A stretch of 24,372 nt of DNA from a virus. Shown piece by piece: positions 13,310 to 20,838 of the stretch (within the stretch, counting starts at the first letter, position 1; the number at the start of each line of letters is the position of its first letter). Under the pieces are notes generated by a model. That model searched no databases and had not been told where the DNA came from. It was given only the letters and a program-made list of their open reading frames with translations. The translations under genes and the position numbers were made by a program. The stretch covers positions 1 through 24,372 of IMG/VR virus record IMGVR_UViG_3300025110_000123; one strand, given 5' to 3'.

Positions 13310-16018
13310 TTAATTATTTCTCTCAGAATATAATTGCCAAATTTGATCACCTGTTAGTTTAGTATTAAAAACTCTAAGATGATCCATATATCCGTTCATG
13401 TAATAATCAGATGCACCGGTAGGATATTTTCCTATATACCTTATATTTTGTGAAGTTGCCCCTACTGACCCTGAATTAATTTGCACACCATTTAGATATA
13501 CATTCAAATCTTTATCTTGATAAATATGATGCCATTTCCCCGTTAAAGCCCAATCTGTACCAGAGTAATTCCAATATGAACCTCCAGCATAAAACCCAGT
13601 AGCCCCGTCATTTGAACCCCATCTTGTACAACCAAAATATGTGCTACTCGTTTCTTCACTATAAATTAAAGTGTCTCTAGTATTGTGTCCATTTGCATTC
13701 ATTTTTACCCAATAACTAACACTTTGAAGTGGAATACCATTAGTCCCAAAATCAATGTAATTGCTACTATCATTAAAACTTAATGAGTGAGTTCCAAAAG
13801 CTGGATCTGTCGTTGTATAAGATACACTCGAAGCACTTGCGGCATAACTCCCTGTACTATCAGTTAAATTATTATTAAAATTAAAAAAAGCTACTTCCCC
13901 TGATCCAAAAGGGTCTGATGCATTTTTAGTAATATAGCATTGATATTCTGTATTGTATAGGTCTTGAATATTTGCAGCCGTTAGTGCTGAACTAAAATAT
14001 CTAAAATTATCAATAAGTCCTTTAAAAAACCCTGAGCCCCAAGACCCATCAAAATAAGAGCCTATATACATTACTTGCCCCATACTTCGTGAAGGAGCGC
14101 CTGAAGCAGAACCAGTCTGAGAACCATTTAAATATATTTTTAAATTACCACTGGAATCGCATGTAGCTCCTATATGATACCAAATACCTTTGGTAACGCC
14201 TACACTAGAAATTGCGCCAACATTAGAACCAGAATTTAATCTAACTCTAAATTCTGGGTATTGATTATTATAAGTAACTATTTGAAAATAATTTGTGCTT
14301 GATGAATTATTATAATATCCTTTAGATGCTATATAATTATATTCTGATGATGGCGATCCAGTGAATTTAACCCAAGTGGATATACTAAAAGCAGAATCGT
14401 TTGTAGTATAACCTGTGTTTATTTTACCTGAATTGGTAAAATCTGCTGCAGTACCAAACCTACCCGGAGTATAAGTTAAATTAGCTGCAGTACCGTCATA
14501 AGTTCCCCCATGATAATCAGCAGCATCTCCGGCTAGTTTATAGTATATAGTATTTGTTGCAACAAAATCTTGATTGTCTGTTGTACAAGTGTGCGAACAA
14601 GCTGTTAACTCATAAAGGGTTGTTGCTTCGGTGCTTGTTAATAATCTGTTAAAAACACGAACTTCATCAATAACACCAGTATACCATTCACACCCAGAAG
14701 TACAAGAATGTTGTCCAGATTTTCTAGTACCAATAGTAACATCCATCGGATAAGAAGTGTTAAATCCATAACCTCCTGTTGTAAACGATTCAGCAGATGC
14801 TCCATTAAGATAAAGTTTCAAGTGATTTGTGCTGTCAATTGTCATAACAATAAAATTCCAAGCACCTATGGTATAACTCGCACTCATAGTATAGGAAGCA
14901 TCACTTCCAACTGAAGTGTTCGATGCGTAAAGCAAAAGTTTATCGTTAACACACGCTAGAACATATCCTAAAAATCGCTGACCACTTATATAACCTGTAT
15001 TATTAAAGAGAGTATTCCACCCACTTGTTGAGGGAGGCCCCCAAAACCACATGCTTATACTTTGTGCTGAATATTGGAAAATATTATCTGCCATTTGTAT
15101 ATAGCTTGTCGATCCATCAAAGCGAGCTGCATAATTTATTTTCCCATTTACCCCAAATTCTACCCCTGTTGATGAACCATTAAAGTTTCCAGATTTATCT
15201 GAAGCGTCATAATCTAAAGGATAATAAGCAACGCATGAAGTTCCTTTTATAATTGTATTTAATGATGCTGTATCATCTGTTTCATCTAAATAAAGAGTTG
15301 TTACTTCTTCCTGGGTAAGGGCTTTCTTGTAAATTCTTAATTGATCAATTTTACCATTAAAAGGATAATCTGTATTTGATCCGTTTGTTCCTATTGCTAA
15401 ATTTTGAGTTGTTGGAGTTGGTCTTGTAGTTGTTTCTGTTGGAGGATTCGATGATCCAGCAGCAACTGTTTGATGAACTCCATTTACATAAGCCTTCATA
15501 GCCCCACCTGCTATTACAGTAAAAGCAATATGATACCAAGTGTTTTTAGATAAATTAGAGTCAGTTCTAAACCAGCTACTCCCAACCGAGAAATACATAT
15601 CTCCAGGATTGGAACTATAAGAAACTCCATACATTGAGACATTAATTGGGGAAGTTGAATCAGAACTTGTTCTTTGACTTATCATATATTGATAATTACT
15701 ATCATTCCCTTCATTTTTCATCCAAAAAGAAACACTATAGTCTCCTGAATTAAACCAAGTTTGATTCCCTAAACTAACTTTTCCATCTGTACCATCTACA
15801 GCAAGAGAATGAGAACCAAATTTTCGATCGGTTGAATAACTAAATCCGCCACTCCCTGTCCCATCTACCGAACCAACACCATCATCTAAACTATTGTCAA
15901 ATTGATAAATAGCTATATTTTTATTGTAGGATGCTTCCTCTCCAAAAGGTGCCATTGATTCTGAATTACAAACAGCAGCAGCAGCACTACTTTGTAATAA
16001 TTTTTTGCTAATTGACAT
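13310..16018 (-). CDS. Four-LamG-domain adhesin
   Basis: A 902-aa protein built from four concanavalin-like (LamG/Laminin_G_3-type) lectin-fold domains at about residues 34-243, 262-470, 490-690 and 707-900. Each opens with a variant of 'aYYxLdgda.D.sGn.n', has a core 'FG..SlsfdGts.yi.', then a strand set with 'fSiSfWvK' and 'WyHia.t.d..g.lklYlNG', and closes with 'G.iD.lRvfn.aLt..ei..LY'. An N-terminal SMAPFGEE and an internal SDPFGSGE look like linker starters. Cys-rich spots near 471-483 (TACSHTCTT) may bridge. Such proteins bind glycans; here the likely target is host surface polysaccharide (inference). No catalytic glycosidase motif is visible. The gene follows a fibre-chaperone-like gene by 18 bases. 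Confidence 0.82.
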   Translation of the reverse strand: MSISKKLLQSSAAAAVCNSESMAPFGEEASYNKNIAIYQFDNSLDDGVGSVDGTGSGGFSYSTDRKFGSHSLAVDGTDGKVSLGNQTWFNSGDYSVSFWMKNEGNDSNYQYMISQRTSSDSTSPINVSMYGVSYSSNPGDMYFSVGSSWFRTDSNLSKNTWYHIAFTVIAGGAMKAYVNGVHQTVAAGSSNPPTETTTRPTPTTQNLAIGTNGSNTDYPFNGKIDQLRIYKKALTQEEVTTLYLDETDDTASLNTIIKGTSCVAYYPLDYDASDKSGNFNGSSTGVEFGVNGKINYAARFDGSTSYIQMADNIFQYSAQSISMWFWGPPSTSGWNTLFNNTGYISGQRFLGYVLACVNDKLLLYASNTSVGSDASYTMSASYTIGAWNFIVMTIDSTNHLKLYLNGASAESFTTGGYGFNTSYPMDVTIGTRKSGQHSCTSGCEWYTGVIDEVRVFNRLLTSTEATTLYELTACSHTCTTDNQDFVATNTIYYKLAGDAADYHGGTYDGTAANLTYTPGRFGTAADFTNSGKINTGYTTNDSAFSISTWVKFTGSPSSEYNYIASKGYYNNSSSTNYFQIVTYNNQYPEFRVRLNSGSNVGAISSVGVTKGIWYHIGATCDSSGNLKIYLNGSQTGSASGAPSRSMGQVMYIGSYFDGSWGSGFFKGLIDNFRYFSSALTAANIQDLYNTEYQCYITKNASDPFGSGEVAFFNFNNNLTDSTGSYAASASSVSYTTTDPAFGTHSLSFNDSSNYIDFGTNGIPLQSVSYWVKMNANGHNTRDTLIYSEETSSTYFGCTRWGSNDGATGFYAGGSYWNYSGTDWALTGKWHHIYQDKDLNVYLNGVQINSGSVGATSQNIRYIGKYPTGASDYYMNGYMDHLRVFNTKLTGDQIWQLYSERNN

Positions 16019-16036
16019 AATTAATTGTTTATTATG

Positions 16037-16531
16037 TTATTGTAATTCTGGAGGCGTTTTTGGATCAAAAATTCTAACATTATATAAAACAACATCTTTT
16101 TGAGTTGTTAAAGCATTAATTTCAGTTTCTCTTTCAACAACTTTATCTCTAATTTCTTTTCTATCTGCAATTATAGAATCTGGTATTTCAGTTCCCAGTT
16201 CTGCTTTTCTTGTACAATACCAATCTGTATTTTTTAATCTGTCAAAAGCCATTATTTTTAATATTGCTATTTTTTCAGATTTCAAATCATCAATATCCCC
16301 AATATTTTTGTCAGTTTTTTCATAAATAAATTTTTTTGCTGTTTCATCAAATTTTAATTCACCTCTAATATGAAAACGGTCATCAAAATCATCAGCATTA
16401 GAAATATCATACCAGCCGTGTTCTTGTAATTTTTCGTTAGATAAATTATTAAACCCTAAAATATTATTCCAAGTTTTTGGAACAATATGAAATATTTTTA
16501 TTTCGCCATCTATTACAACCCCTTTTCTCAT
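16037..16531 (-). CDS. Tail-fibre assembly chaperone-like protein
   Basis: A 164-aa protein. The N-terminal third (GEIKIFHIVPKTWNNILGFNNL...GWYDIS) resembles the start of phage tail-fibre assembly or DUF4376-like proteins. The C-terminal helical part carries LKNTDWYCTRKAELGTEIPDSIIADRKEIRDK at about 109-140, the 'TDW....r..e.g..ip..i...R..lR' signature shared by tail-fibre assembly chaperones. It lies between a fibre gene and the four-LamG adhesin gene, the usual place for a dedicated fibre chaperone. Role by analogy only: helping folding and trimerisation of neighbouring fibres. Confidence 0.6.
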   Translation of the reverse strand: MRKGVVIDGEIKIFHIVPKTWNNILGFNNLSNEKLQEHGWYDISNADDFDDRFHIRGELKFDETAKKFIYEKTDKNIGDIDDLKSEKIAILKIMAFDRLKNTDWYCTRKAELGTEIPDSIIADRKEIRDKVVERETEINALTTQKDVVLYNVRIFDPKTPPELQ

Positions 16532-16542
16532 ATTTTATTTTT

Positions 16543-17196
16543 TTATGCTGGTTGATTTATTGTGTACCATGCTTCATTAACAGCTACCCATTTGATTTGA
16601 ATTAAATTTTTTGTTGATCCTGTATCATCATAATCGCCAGAAATTTTATTATAAGTACAAGAAGCAGCATTTGACGTTCCAAGTGTTACCGTTTTAGAAG
16701 TGCCACCCCCAGTAATAACTAGACTTTTCATAGCCCCAATAACAACATTAGTAAAATTTAAAGTAGCTGAATGCCCTGCTGTATAAGTAAAAATATCTGC
16801 AACAGCCGTATCAACTGCAATTGTAGCAGCCGAACTTACAGCACTTGTTGCTGTATATTCAACACCTAATTTTGCATTAGTAACAGCATCATTTGCTATT
16901 TTAGCTGTTACAACTCCTAAATCTTTTAATCTTACTGCATCTGAATTTAATTCAATAGTAGAATCATCAACGCCTACTGCTAAAGAAACTGTTCCTGAAG
17001 TTCCGCCCCCTGTTAATCCATCCCCTGCTGTTACTCCTGTAATATCTCCTGAAGTTCCTGCAACCCAGGTAAAACCACCTGAAGCATTATCAAAAGTAAG
17101 GTAATAATTATCTGTTGGTGAATTTGTACAATCTAATTTTACTTCATTAATTGAATCATCACCATAAAGACCGGTTTTTAGAGTTGTTTGAGCCAT
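16543..17196 (-). CDS. Tail-fibre protein with the shared C-terminal module
   Basis: A 217-aa protein. Residues 1-101 are a short fibre N-terminal region (MAQTTLKTGLYGDDSINEVKL, then TGGGTSGTVSLAVGVDDSTI), a plan typical of marine phage fibres with the phrase ITGVTAGDGLTGGG. Residues 102-217 form the same module as the C-terminus of the 168-aa protein: ANDAVTNAKLGVEYT, ITGGGTSKTVTLG, NKISGDYDDTGSTKNLIQIKW and WYTINQ. It starts six bases after the 56-aa membrane gene and is followed by the fibre-chaperone-like gene. Probably a trimeric short fibre with the module as head or trimeriser. Confidence 0.75.
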   Translation of the reverse strand: MAQTTLKTGLYGDDSINEVKLDCTNSPTDNYYLTFDNASGGFTWVAGTSGDITGVTAGDGLTGGGTSGTVSLAVGVDDSTIELNSDAVRLKDLGVVTAKIANDAVTNAKLGVEYTATSAVSSAATIAVDTAVADIFTYTAGHSATLNFTNVVIGAMKSLVITGGGTSKTVTLGTSNAASCTYNKISGDYDDTGSTKNLIQIKWVAVNEAWYTINQPA

Positions 17197-17202
17197 GCTT
17201 TA

Positions 17203-17373
17203 TTACTTTTTAAGTAATTCTTCTACTTTATCTTTAAGTTCGTCGAATTTTTTTTCAATTTTATCAGGAATAGCATTATCATTTTTGTCCTTAAAAGCAC
17301 CTAGTTTAGTAGCTATTATTGCTATAACTGCCCCTATTATTAGACTAGCTATTATAATTCCTATTGTATCCAT
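17203..17373 (-). CDS. 56-aa single-TM protein
   Basis: ATG at 17371-17373 and TAA at 17203-17205 enclose a 56-aa protein, in a slot with no other minus-strand gene. Residues 3-21 are a continuous hydrophobic helix (IGIIIASLIIGAVIAIIAT with no charge), followed by TKLGAFKDKNDNAIPD and a strongly amphipathic charged helix at 37-56 (KIEKKFDELKDKVEELLKK). This is the shape of a membrane-anchored small protein with a coiled-coil tail. It lies between the M15 endopeptidase (start of that gene's stop codon three bases away) and a fibre gene, so an accessory lysis role, such as spanin-like or holin partner, is possible. That is inference; I recognise no family. Confidence 0.65.
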   Translation of the reverse strand: MDTIGIIIASLIIGAVIAIIATKLGAFKDKNDNAIPDKIEKKFDELKDKVEELLKK

Positions 17374-17376
17374 AAT

Positions 17377-17850
17377 TTAAATTATTTTATATTTAGTTTT
17401 TCCTTTATCTTTATATGCTTGTAATACGCGCATTCTATTTGATCCTAAAGAGTAACTTGCGTGAACCCAAGCAGGATTTCCGCCAGGGGTCCAAGGCTCA
17501 TCGCCAAATTCCCAAATTAATTGGTCAAATTCGAGGTTATCTTTAATGTAATTAAAAAAATCAGCATTTGTAGCCCCTCCGTAAATATCATCAATATCAA
17601 TCGCTTCACCTTTGCAATGTTGCGATTTTGTACTCCCCCCAATTGCTTTGTTTAATTTTGGGGAACGATAAAATGAACTTATAAATATAGGTTTACCTAT
17701 AAATTCTCTAAGTGGTTCAAAAATATGAGTTGCTGTTATTCTCATATTTTCAACAATTTCCGGATCAGGGAAATTTTCTATATTTAATCTCTGTGCAGTA
17801 TTTGATCTAGTTGCCTCTTTCAAGGTAATGTGATCTGATATATTAAACAT
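17377..17850 (-). CDS. M15-family peptidoglycan endopeptidase (putative endolysin)
   Basis: A 157-aa zinc metallopeptidase of the M15A_3 type (D-Ala-D-Ala carboxypeptidase or L,D-endopeptidase fold). Zinc ligands are H78 and D85 in SQHCKGEAIDID and H130 in WVHASY. The family signature SSFYRSPKLNKAIGGSTKSQH (58-78) precedes them, and FDQLIWEFG (108-116) supplies the usual catalytic acid E114. Length is typical for a single-domain phage enzyme; there is no cell-wall-binding domain and no signal peptide, so it needs a holin. It would cut peptidoglycan peptides at lysis, or less likely at entry. Neighbours: the 41-aa CxxC gene before and the 56-aa membrane gene after. Confidence 0.9.
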   Translation of the reverse strand: MFNISDHITLKEATRSNTAQRLNIENFPDPEIVENMRITATHIFEPLREFIGKPIFISSFYRSPKLNKAIGGSTKSQHCKGEAIDIDDIYGGATNADFFNYIKDNLEFDQLIWEFGDEPWTPGGNPAWVHASYSLGSNRMRVLQAYKDKGKTKYKII

Positions 17851-17872
17851 GATTTATATTATTTTATTAGTA

Positions 17873-17998
17873 CTATCCTCTTTTACAATCTTTACAATCT
17901 TTATACATTGGCTTTGCGCACGAAGGGCACATTTTGCTTGGTATATTTGCACTTGCTTTTTTTGTAATAGGAATTGATGTTGGTCCGCCGTATCCCAT
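17873..17998 (-). CDS. 41-aa zinc-ribbon-like miniprotein
   Basis: ATG at 17996-17998 and TAG at 17873-17875 give 41 residues, filling most of the 150-base gap between the winged-helix gene and the M15 gene. The N-terminal half (MGYGGPTSIPITKK) is Gly/Pro-rich and probably extended. The C-terminal half holds two CxxC knuckles, C24-P-S-C27 and C35-K-D-C38, seven residues apart, with Lys and Arg around them. That is the arrangement of a minimal zinc ribbon. It may bind zinc and nucleic acid or protein. Too small for confident family assignment, but the two perfect CxxC pairs in 41 codons are unlikely to be chance. Confidence 0.6.
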   Translation of the reverse strand: MGYGGPTSIPITKKASANIPSKMCPSCAKPMYKDCKDCKRG

Positions 17999-18000
17999 AA

Positions 18001-18441
18001 TTATCTTGTGTTATCGTTATACATGTCTTTTATTGACTTATTAAAAACTTTACTCGTGTAGTTATTGTTTTTATTAAAGATATTTCTATTAGAAAAAGGA
18101 ATATCATCTTCACCTAATAAAATCTTATATATTCTAGTTATTAAATGCTTGCATTTTGTAGATGTTTTAAAAACAGTGTATTTTATAGTTGTTCTATTCC
18201 TATGTGCAAATACATCTATCCAGCCTTTACTTCTTAGCCTCTCCCATCTATTTTTATCCCAAGAATGTATATAAGTTCCTTTAATGTAATCATTTCTTGT
18301 AAATTTATCTAAACAATCAAAATGAATTAATAATTCTAAATCTGCATCTGTTAGATTATAGGTTTTACAAGCCCACTTCCTTACTAATCTATAATATTTA
18401 AATAAACCAATTTCTCTAATATTATCTGCTTCTAATCTCAT
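18001..18441 (-). CDS. Winged-helix (MarR-like) DNA-binding protein
   Basis: A 146-aa basic protein. An N-terminal helical part (LFKYYRLVRKWACKTYNLTDADLELLIHFDC, residues 13-43) is followed by FTRNDYIKGTY and WDKNRWERLRSKGWIDVFAHRNRTTIKYTVF at about 61-91. That is the helix-turn-helix plus beta-wing layout of MarR-type regulators: recognition helix around WERLRSKGWI and a wing at AHRNRTTIKYTVF. A C-terminal helix then reads KHLITRIYKILLGEDDIP. I recall similar proteins in marine phages. It starts at the GroES stop with an ATGA overlap, so it belongs to the chaperonin transcript, which makes it a candidate regulator of late or lysis genes. Target unknown. Confidence 0.65.
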   Translation of the reverse strand: MRLEADNIREIGLFKYYRLVRKWACKTYNLTDADLELLIHFDCLDKFTRNDYIKGTYIHSWDKNRWERLRSKGWIDVFAHRNRTTIKYTVFKTSTKCKHLITRIYKILLGEDDIPFSNRNIFNKNNNYTSKVFNKSIKDMYNDNTR

Positions 18442-18707
18442 AATACAACGACTACATCTTGTTCCTTGATTACTTGAAGTAAACTATCTTCGTATTCAAT
18501 GCCGTAGCCGGCGTGTTTATCATAATAGATTTGATCACCTTTTTTTACCCCCTCTACATAATTACCAACAGCTTCTACCGTGGCTTCTTTATATCTAATT
18601 TCTTCTTGAAATTTTTCTGTAAGCAATAAACCATTTTTTTTAAGCGGTTCTTTTTTCGTGGGTTTTATTATAATGTATTTATTGACTGCTCTCATCTTCT
18701 CTAACAT
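18438..18707 (-). CDS. groES: GroES-type co-chaperonin
   Basis: An 89-aa chaperonin-10 protein. After a short N-terminus (MLEKMRAVNKYIIIKPTKKEP) the usual barrel follows. The mobile-loop region is KKNGLLLTEKFQEEIRYKEATVEAVG (24-49), longer on charge than in bacterial GroES and without the 'GGIVL' seen in E. coli. Then comes VKKGDQIYYDKHAGYGIEYEDSLLQVIKEQDVVVVL, which matches the family's 'vkvGD.V.y.kyaG.....d.....i.e.Di.av'. It would cap the GroEL encoded just upstream. The start is ambiguous: MRAVNKY, four codons later, would also fit and would shorten the overlap with GroEL from 29 to 17 bases. The gene is coupled to the winged-helix gene by ATGA. Confidence 0.85.
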   Translation of the reverse strand: MLEKMRAVNKYIIIKPTKKEPLKKNGLLLTEKFQEEIRYKEATVEAVGNYVEGVKKGDQIYYDKHAGYGIEYEDSLLQVIKEQDVVVVL

Positions 18708-20244
18708 TTGAAATTACACAGTCTGCAGACATTATAGTCGTTGCTACGGATACAGCATTTTTTAAAGCTGTTTTTGTAACAAGTACTGGATCAATTATAC
18801 CTTCTTTTATTAAATTACAATTATCACCTGTATTTACATTAATACCATATCCTTTTATATCTTTATAATTTTCATAAGGTATTCCCGCATTATCTAAAAT
18901 TACCTTGCAAGGTTCTTTTATTGCTTCTAATAAAATATTTTCTCCTTTATTTTCAGTTTTTATATTACTAGAAATATTATGTAGTGCTGCTCCGCCACCT
19001 GGAACAATACCTTCTTTTAAGGCCGCTTTTACAGCATAAATAGCATCTTCTACTCTGTCCTTTTTTTCTTTTAATTCTATTTCAGAATTGGCACCTACTT
19101 TTATAATTCCTACAGAACCTAGTAGCATTGCCTTTCTTTCTTCTAATTTTTTAATTTTAAAAGGATTTTTTAATGCTTTAATTTGTTTGTCTATAGACTT
19201 TATTCTTTCGTCTATTATTTTTTTATCAGCATCAACAGTTATTATAGTATTATAACTATCAGTAACAACCTTTTTACAATAACCAAGACAATCAACATCT
19301 ATAAGATCTAGATCATCACCTAGTTCCTCACTTATTAATTTAGCCCCTGTTAGCAGACTTAGGTCTTCTAAAATATCTTTTCTTGTTAATGAAAAAGACG
19401 GAGGATCAATAATATTTACTTTTATATTTCCTTTTACTTTATTCATTATAAGAGCCGATAATGGTTGCTCCACTAAATTTGCTATAATAAGTATTGCTTT
19501 TTTATTTTTTATTGCATATTCTAAAACAGTCTGTATTTTTCTTATAGTTGTTACTTCTGAATCCACTATAAGTACAAGAGCATCTTCTAATACTGATTTA
19601 CTTTTTTCTTTATCTGTTATAAGGTGAGGTGATTTAAGAGCTGACTCAAATTGCACTCCATCTACGATCTCAACGTGCGTTTTTTCAGTGTCAGACTCCT
19701 CCATAAGCACAACACCTGTATTACCTACTTTTTTATATGCATCTGCTATAATGCCACCTAGTTCTTTATCATTATTAGTGGAAATTTCAGCAACATGGTT
19801 AAGCATTGAATCATTTACCGGGATTGCTTCTTTATCTAATAATTTTATTACTTTTTCAGTAGCAGATAAGATCCCTTCTTTTATCTTTCTAAGATTACTT
19901 GATTTAGAATCTATATACTTTGTTAAAATGGAGTGAGCAAGGACGGTAGATGTGGTGGTGCCGTCACCTGCTTCTTTTACTGTTTTTTGAGCTGCCTCTT
20001 TTATGAGGGTTGCACCGACATTTTCGGTAGAGTCCATAAGAACTACGCTATTTGCAACAGTTACTCCATCCTTAGTTACTATTGGGTTTCCTGCGGTATC
20101 TTCATAGATAACACATTTACCCGATGCACCAAGGGTTGATTTAACGGCATTATTTAATTTATTAATGCCTTTCATTACTTTAGTTTGCGCGTTATTGCCA
20201 AAATATAAATTTTTGACAATACTATTTGGTTGATTAAATTGCAT
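18679..20244 (-). CDS. groEL: GroEL-type chaperonin (phage-encoded Cpn60)
   Basis: A 521-aa group I chaperonin. Equatorial ATP-site motifs are intact: KDGVTVA with D59 (E. coli D52), GDGTTT at 93-98 with D94 (D87), and RVED with D400 (D398), followed by GIVPGGG at 412-418. The intermediate-domain and hinge region IIKVGANSEIE(L)KEKKDRVEDA is canonical. So ATP binding and hydrolysis are predicted. The apical domain is divergent: the usual YLSPYF is LKSPHL at 203-208, and the usual APGFGD is PPSFSL at 281-286. The C-terminal GGM tail is missing; the protein ends VREDESSQ, about 27 residues shorter than E. coli GroEL. It is followed by its GroES with overlap. Role: folding phage virion proteins, perhaps major capsid or fibres. 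Confidence 0.93.
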   Translation of the reverse strand: MQFNQPNSIVKNLYFGNNAQTKVMKGINKLNNAVKSTLGASGKCVIYEDTAGNPIVTKDGVTVANSVVLMDSTENVGATLIKEAAQKTVKEAGDGTTTSTVLAHSILTKYIDSKSSNLRKIKEGILSATEKVIKLLDKEAIPVNDSMLNHVAEISTNNDKELGGIIADAYKKVGNTGVVLMEESDTEKTHVEIVDGVQFESALKSPHLITDKEKSKSVLEDALVLIVDSEVTTIRKIQTVLEYAIKNKKAILIIANLVEQPLSALIMNKVKGNIKVNIIDPPSFSLTRKDILEDLSLLTGAKLISEELGDDLDLIDVDCLGYCKKVVTDSYNTIITVDADKKIIDERIKSIDKQIKALKNPFKIKKLEERKAMLLGSVGIIKVGANSEIELKEKKDRVEDAIYAVKAALKEGIVPGGGAALHNISSNIKTENKGENILLEAIKEPCKVILDNAGIPYENYKDIKGYGINVNTGDNCNLIKEGIIDPVLVTKTALKNAVSVATTIMSADCVISNVREDESSQ

Positions 20245-20262
20245 TTGATTGATTTAAATTAA

Positions 20263-20553
20263 TTATTTAAAAGTTTTGACTACTTTTGGGCCATTTAAGA
20301 ATTCTATTTTCTTTTCATAATGTTCTATAGAAGCATCAATAGCAGATTCCGCGCCTTCTATTGTTTCTCTTCTAGTAACATCTACCCAATTGTCGTCACT
20401 GTCAATGTCTTTATACTCGGTTTGATAAAATCCATTGGGTAATTGGACAATTCGCCAATTTGGTTTTTCAGATAAATGTTTCCAAAACTTTTTTGTTTTA
20501 TCTGATACTTGTGGTTGACTACTCCACGATTGAGTCTGGTAAAATAGTGTCAT
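20263..20553 (-). CDS. Conserved small phage protein preceding GroEL
   Basis: A 96-aa protein of unknown function. Its pattern is PNWRIVQLPNGFYQTEYKD...DDNWVDVTRRETIEGAESAIDASIEHYEKKIEFLNGPKVVKTF. I recall very similar short proteins in marine phages (cyanophage and pelagiphage contigs), always without an assigned function. The middle looks like a beta hairpin, the end like a helix rich in Glu and Lys. It starts after a possible hairpin (20582-20602) and ends 18 bases before the GroEL start, so it probably heads the chaperonin operon. Confidence 0.7.
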   Translation of the reverse strand: MTLFYQTQSWSSQPQVSDKTKKFWKHLSEKPNWRIVQLPNGFYQTEYKDIDSDDNWVDVTRRETIEGAESAIDASIEHYEKKIEFLNGPKVVKTFK

Positions 20554-20572
20554 TTTTGGTTGTTTTAAGGTT

Positions 20573-20602
20573 AAAAATGGTGATCCCCTTTAACCCGGGA
20601 TC
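20573..20602 (-). terminator. Possible weak hairpin terminator before the chaperonin block
   Basis: In the 63-base gap between the 73-aa and 96-aa genes, GATCCC (20582-20587) and GGGATC (20597-20602) form a 6-bp inverted repeat with a 9-base loop. On the minus strand, after a short spacer, it is followed by a run of five T (20573-20577). The stem is short and the T-run is offset, so it may be an attenuator or processing site, or chance. It is one of the very few gaps with such a structure here. Confidence 0.3.
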
Positions 20603-20616
20603 GTATTGGTTATAGG

Positions 20617-20838
20617 TTATAATGATGTGTAATCAATTACTACATTAGGGTTTGAATTATATTCAGGACCTTCACTAGTTGTTTTTATTTCTGTACCACC
20701 ACTTACTTCATCCCCTTCTGATACATTTATAGAAATTGAGCTAGTATTTGTTATTGTATCTATTCTAATGTCTCCAGAGGGCGTAAAAATTACTGGGTCT
20801 GTTACATCACATCCAGCTATTATTGTCGTTTGTGCCAT
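20617..20838 (-). CDS. Small beta-rich protein, unknown function
   Basis: A 73-aa protein beginning MAQTTIIAGCDVTDPVIF, then SGDIRIDTITNTSSISINVSEGDEVSGGTEIKTTSEG and a C-terminal NPNVVIDYTSL. The alternating Thr/Ser/Ile pattern suggests beta strands. Its first five residues (MAQTT) match the start of the 217-aa fibre, and its start overlaps the upstream 269-aa gene by one base (TAATG), so it is probably translated with it. Possibly a small virion or fibre-associated protein; I recognise no family. Confidence 0.55.
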   Translation of the reverse strand: MAQTTIIAGCDVTDPVIFTPSGDIRIDTITNTSSISINVSEGDEVSGGTEIKTTSEGPEYNSNPNVVIDYTSL

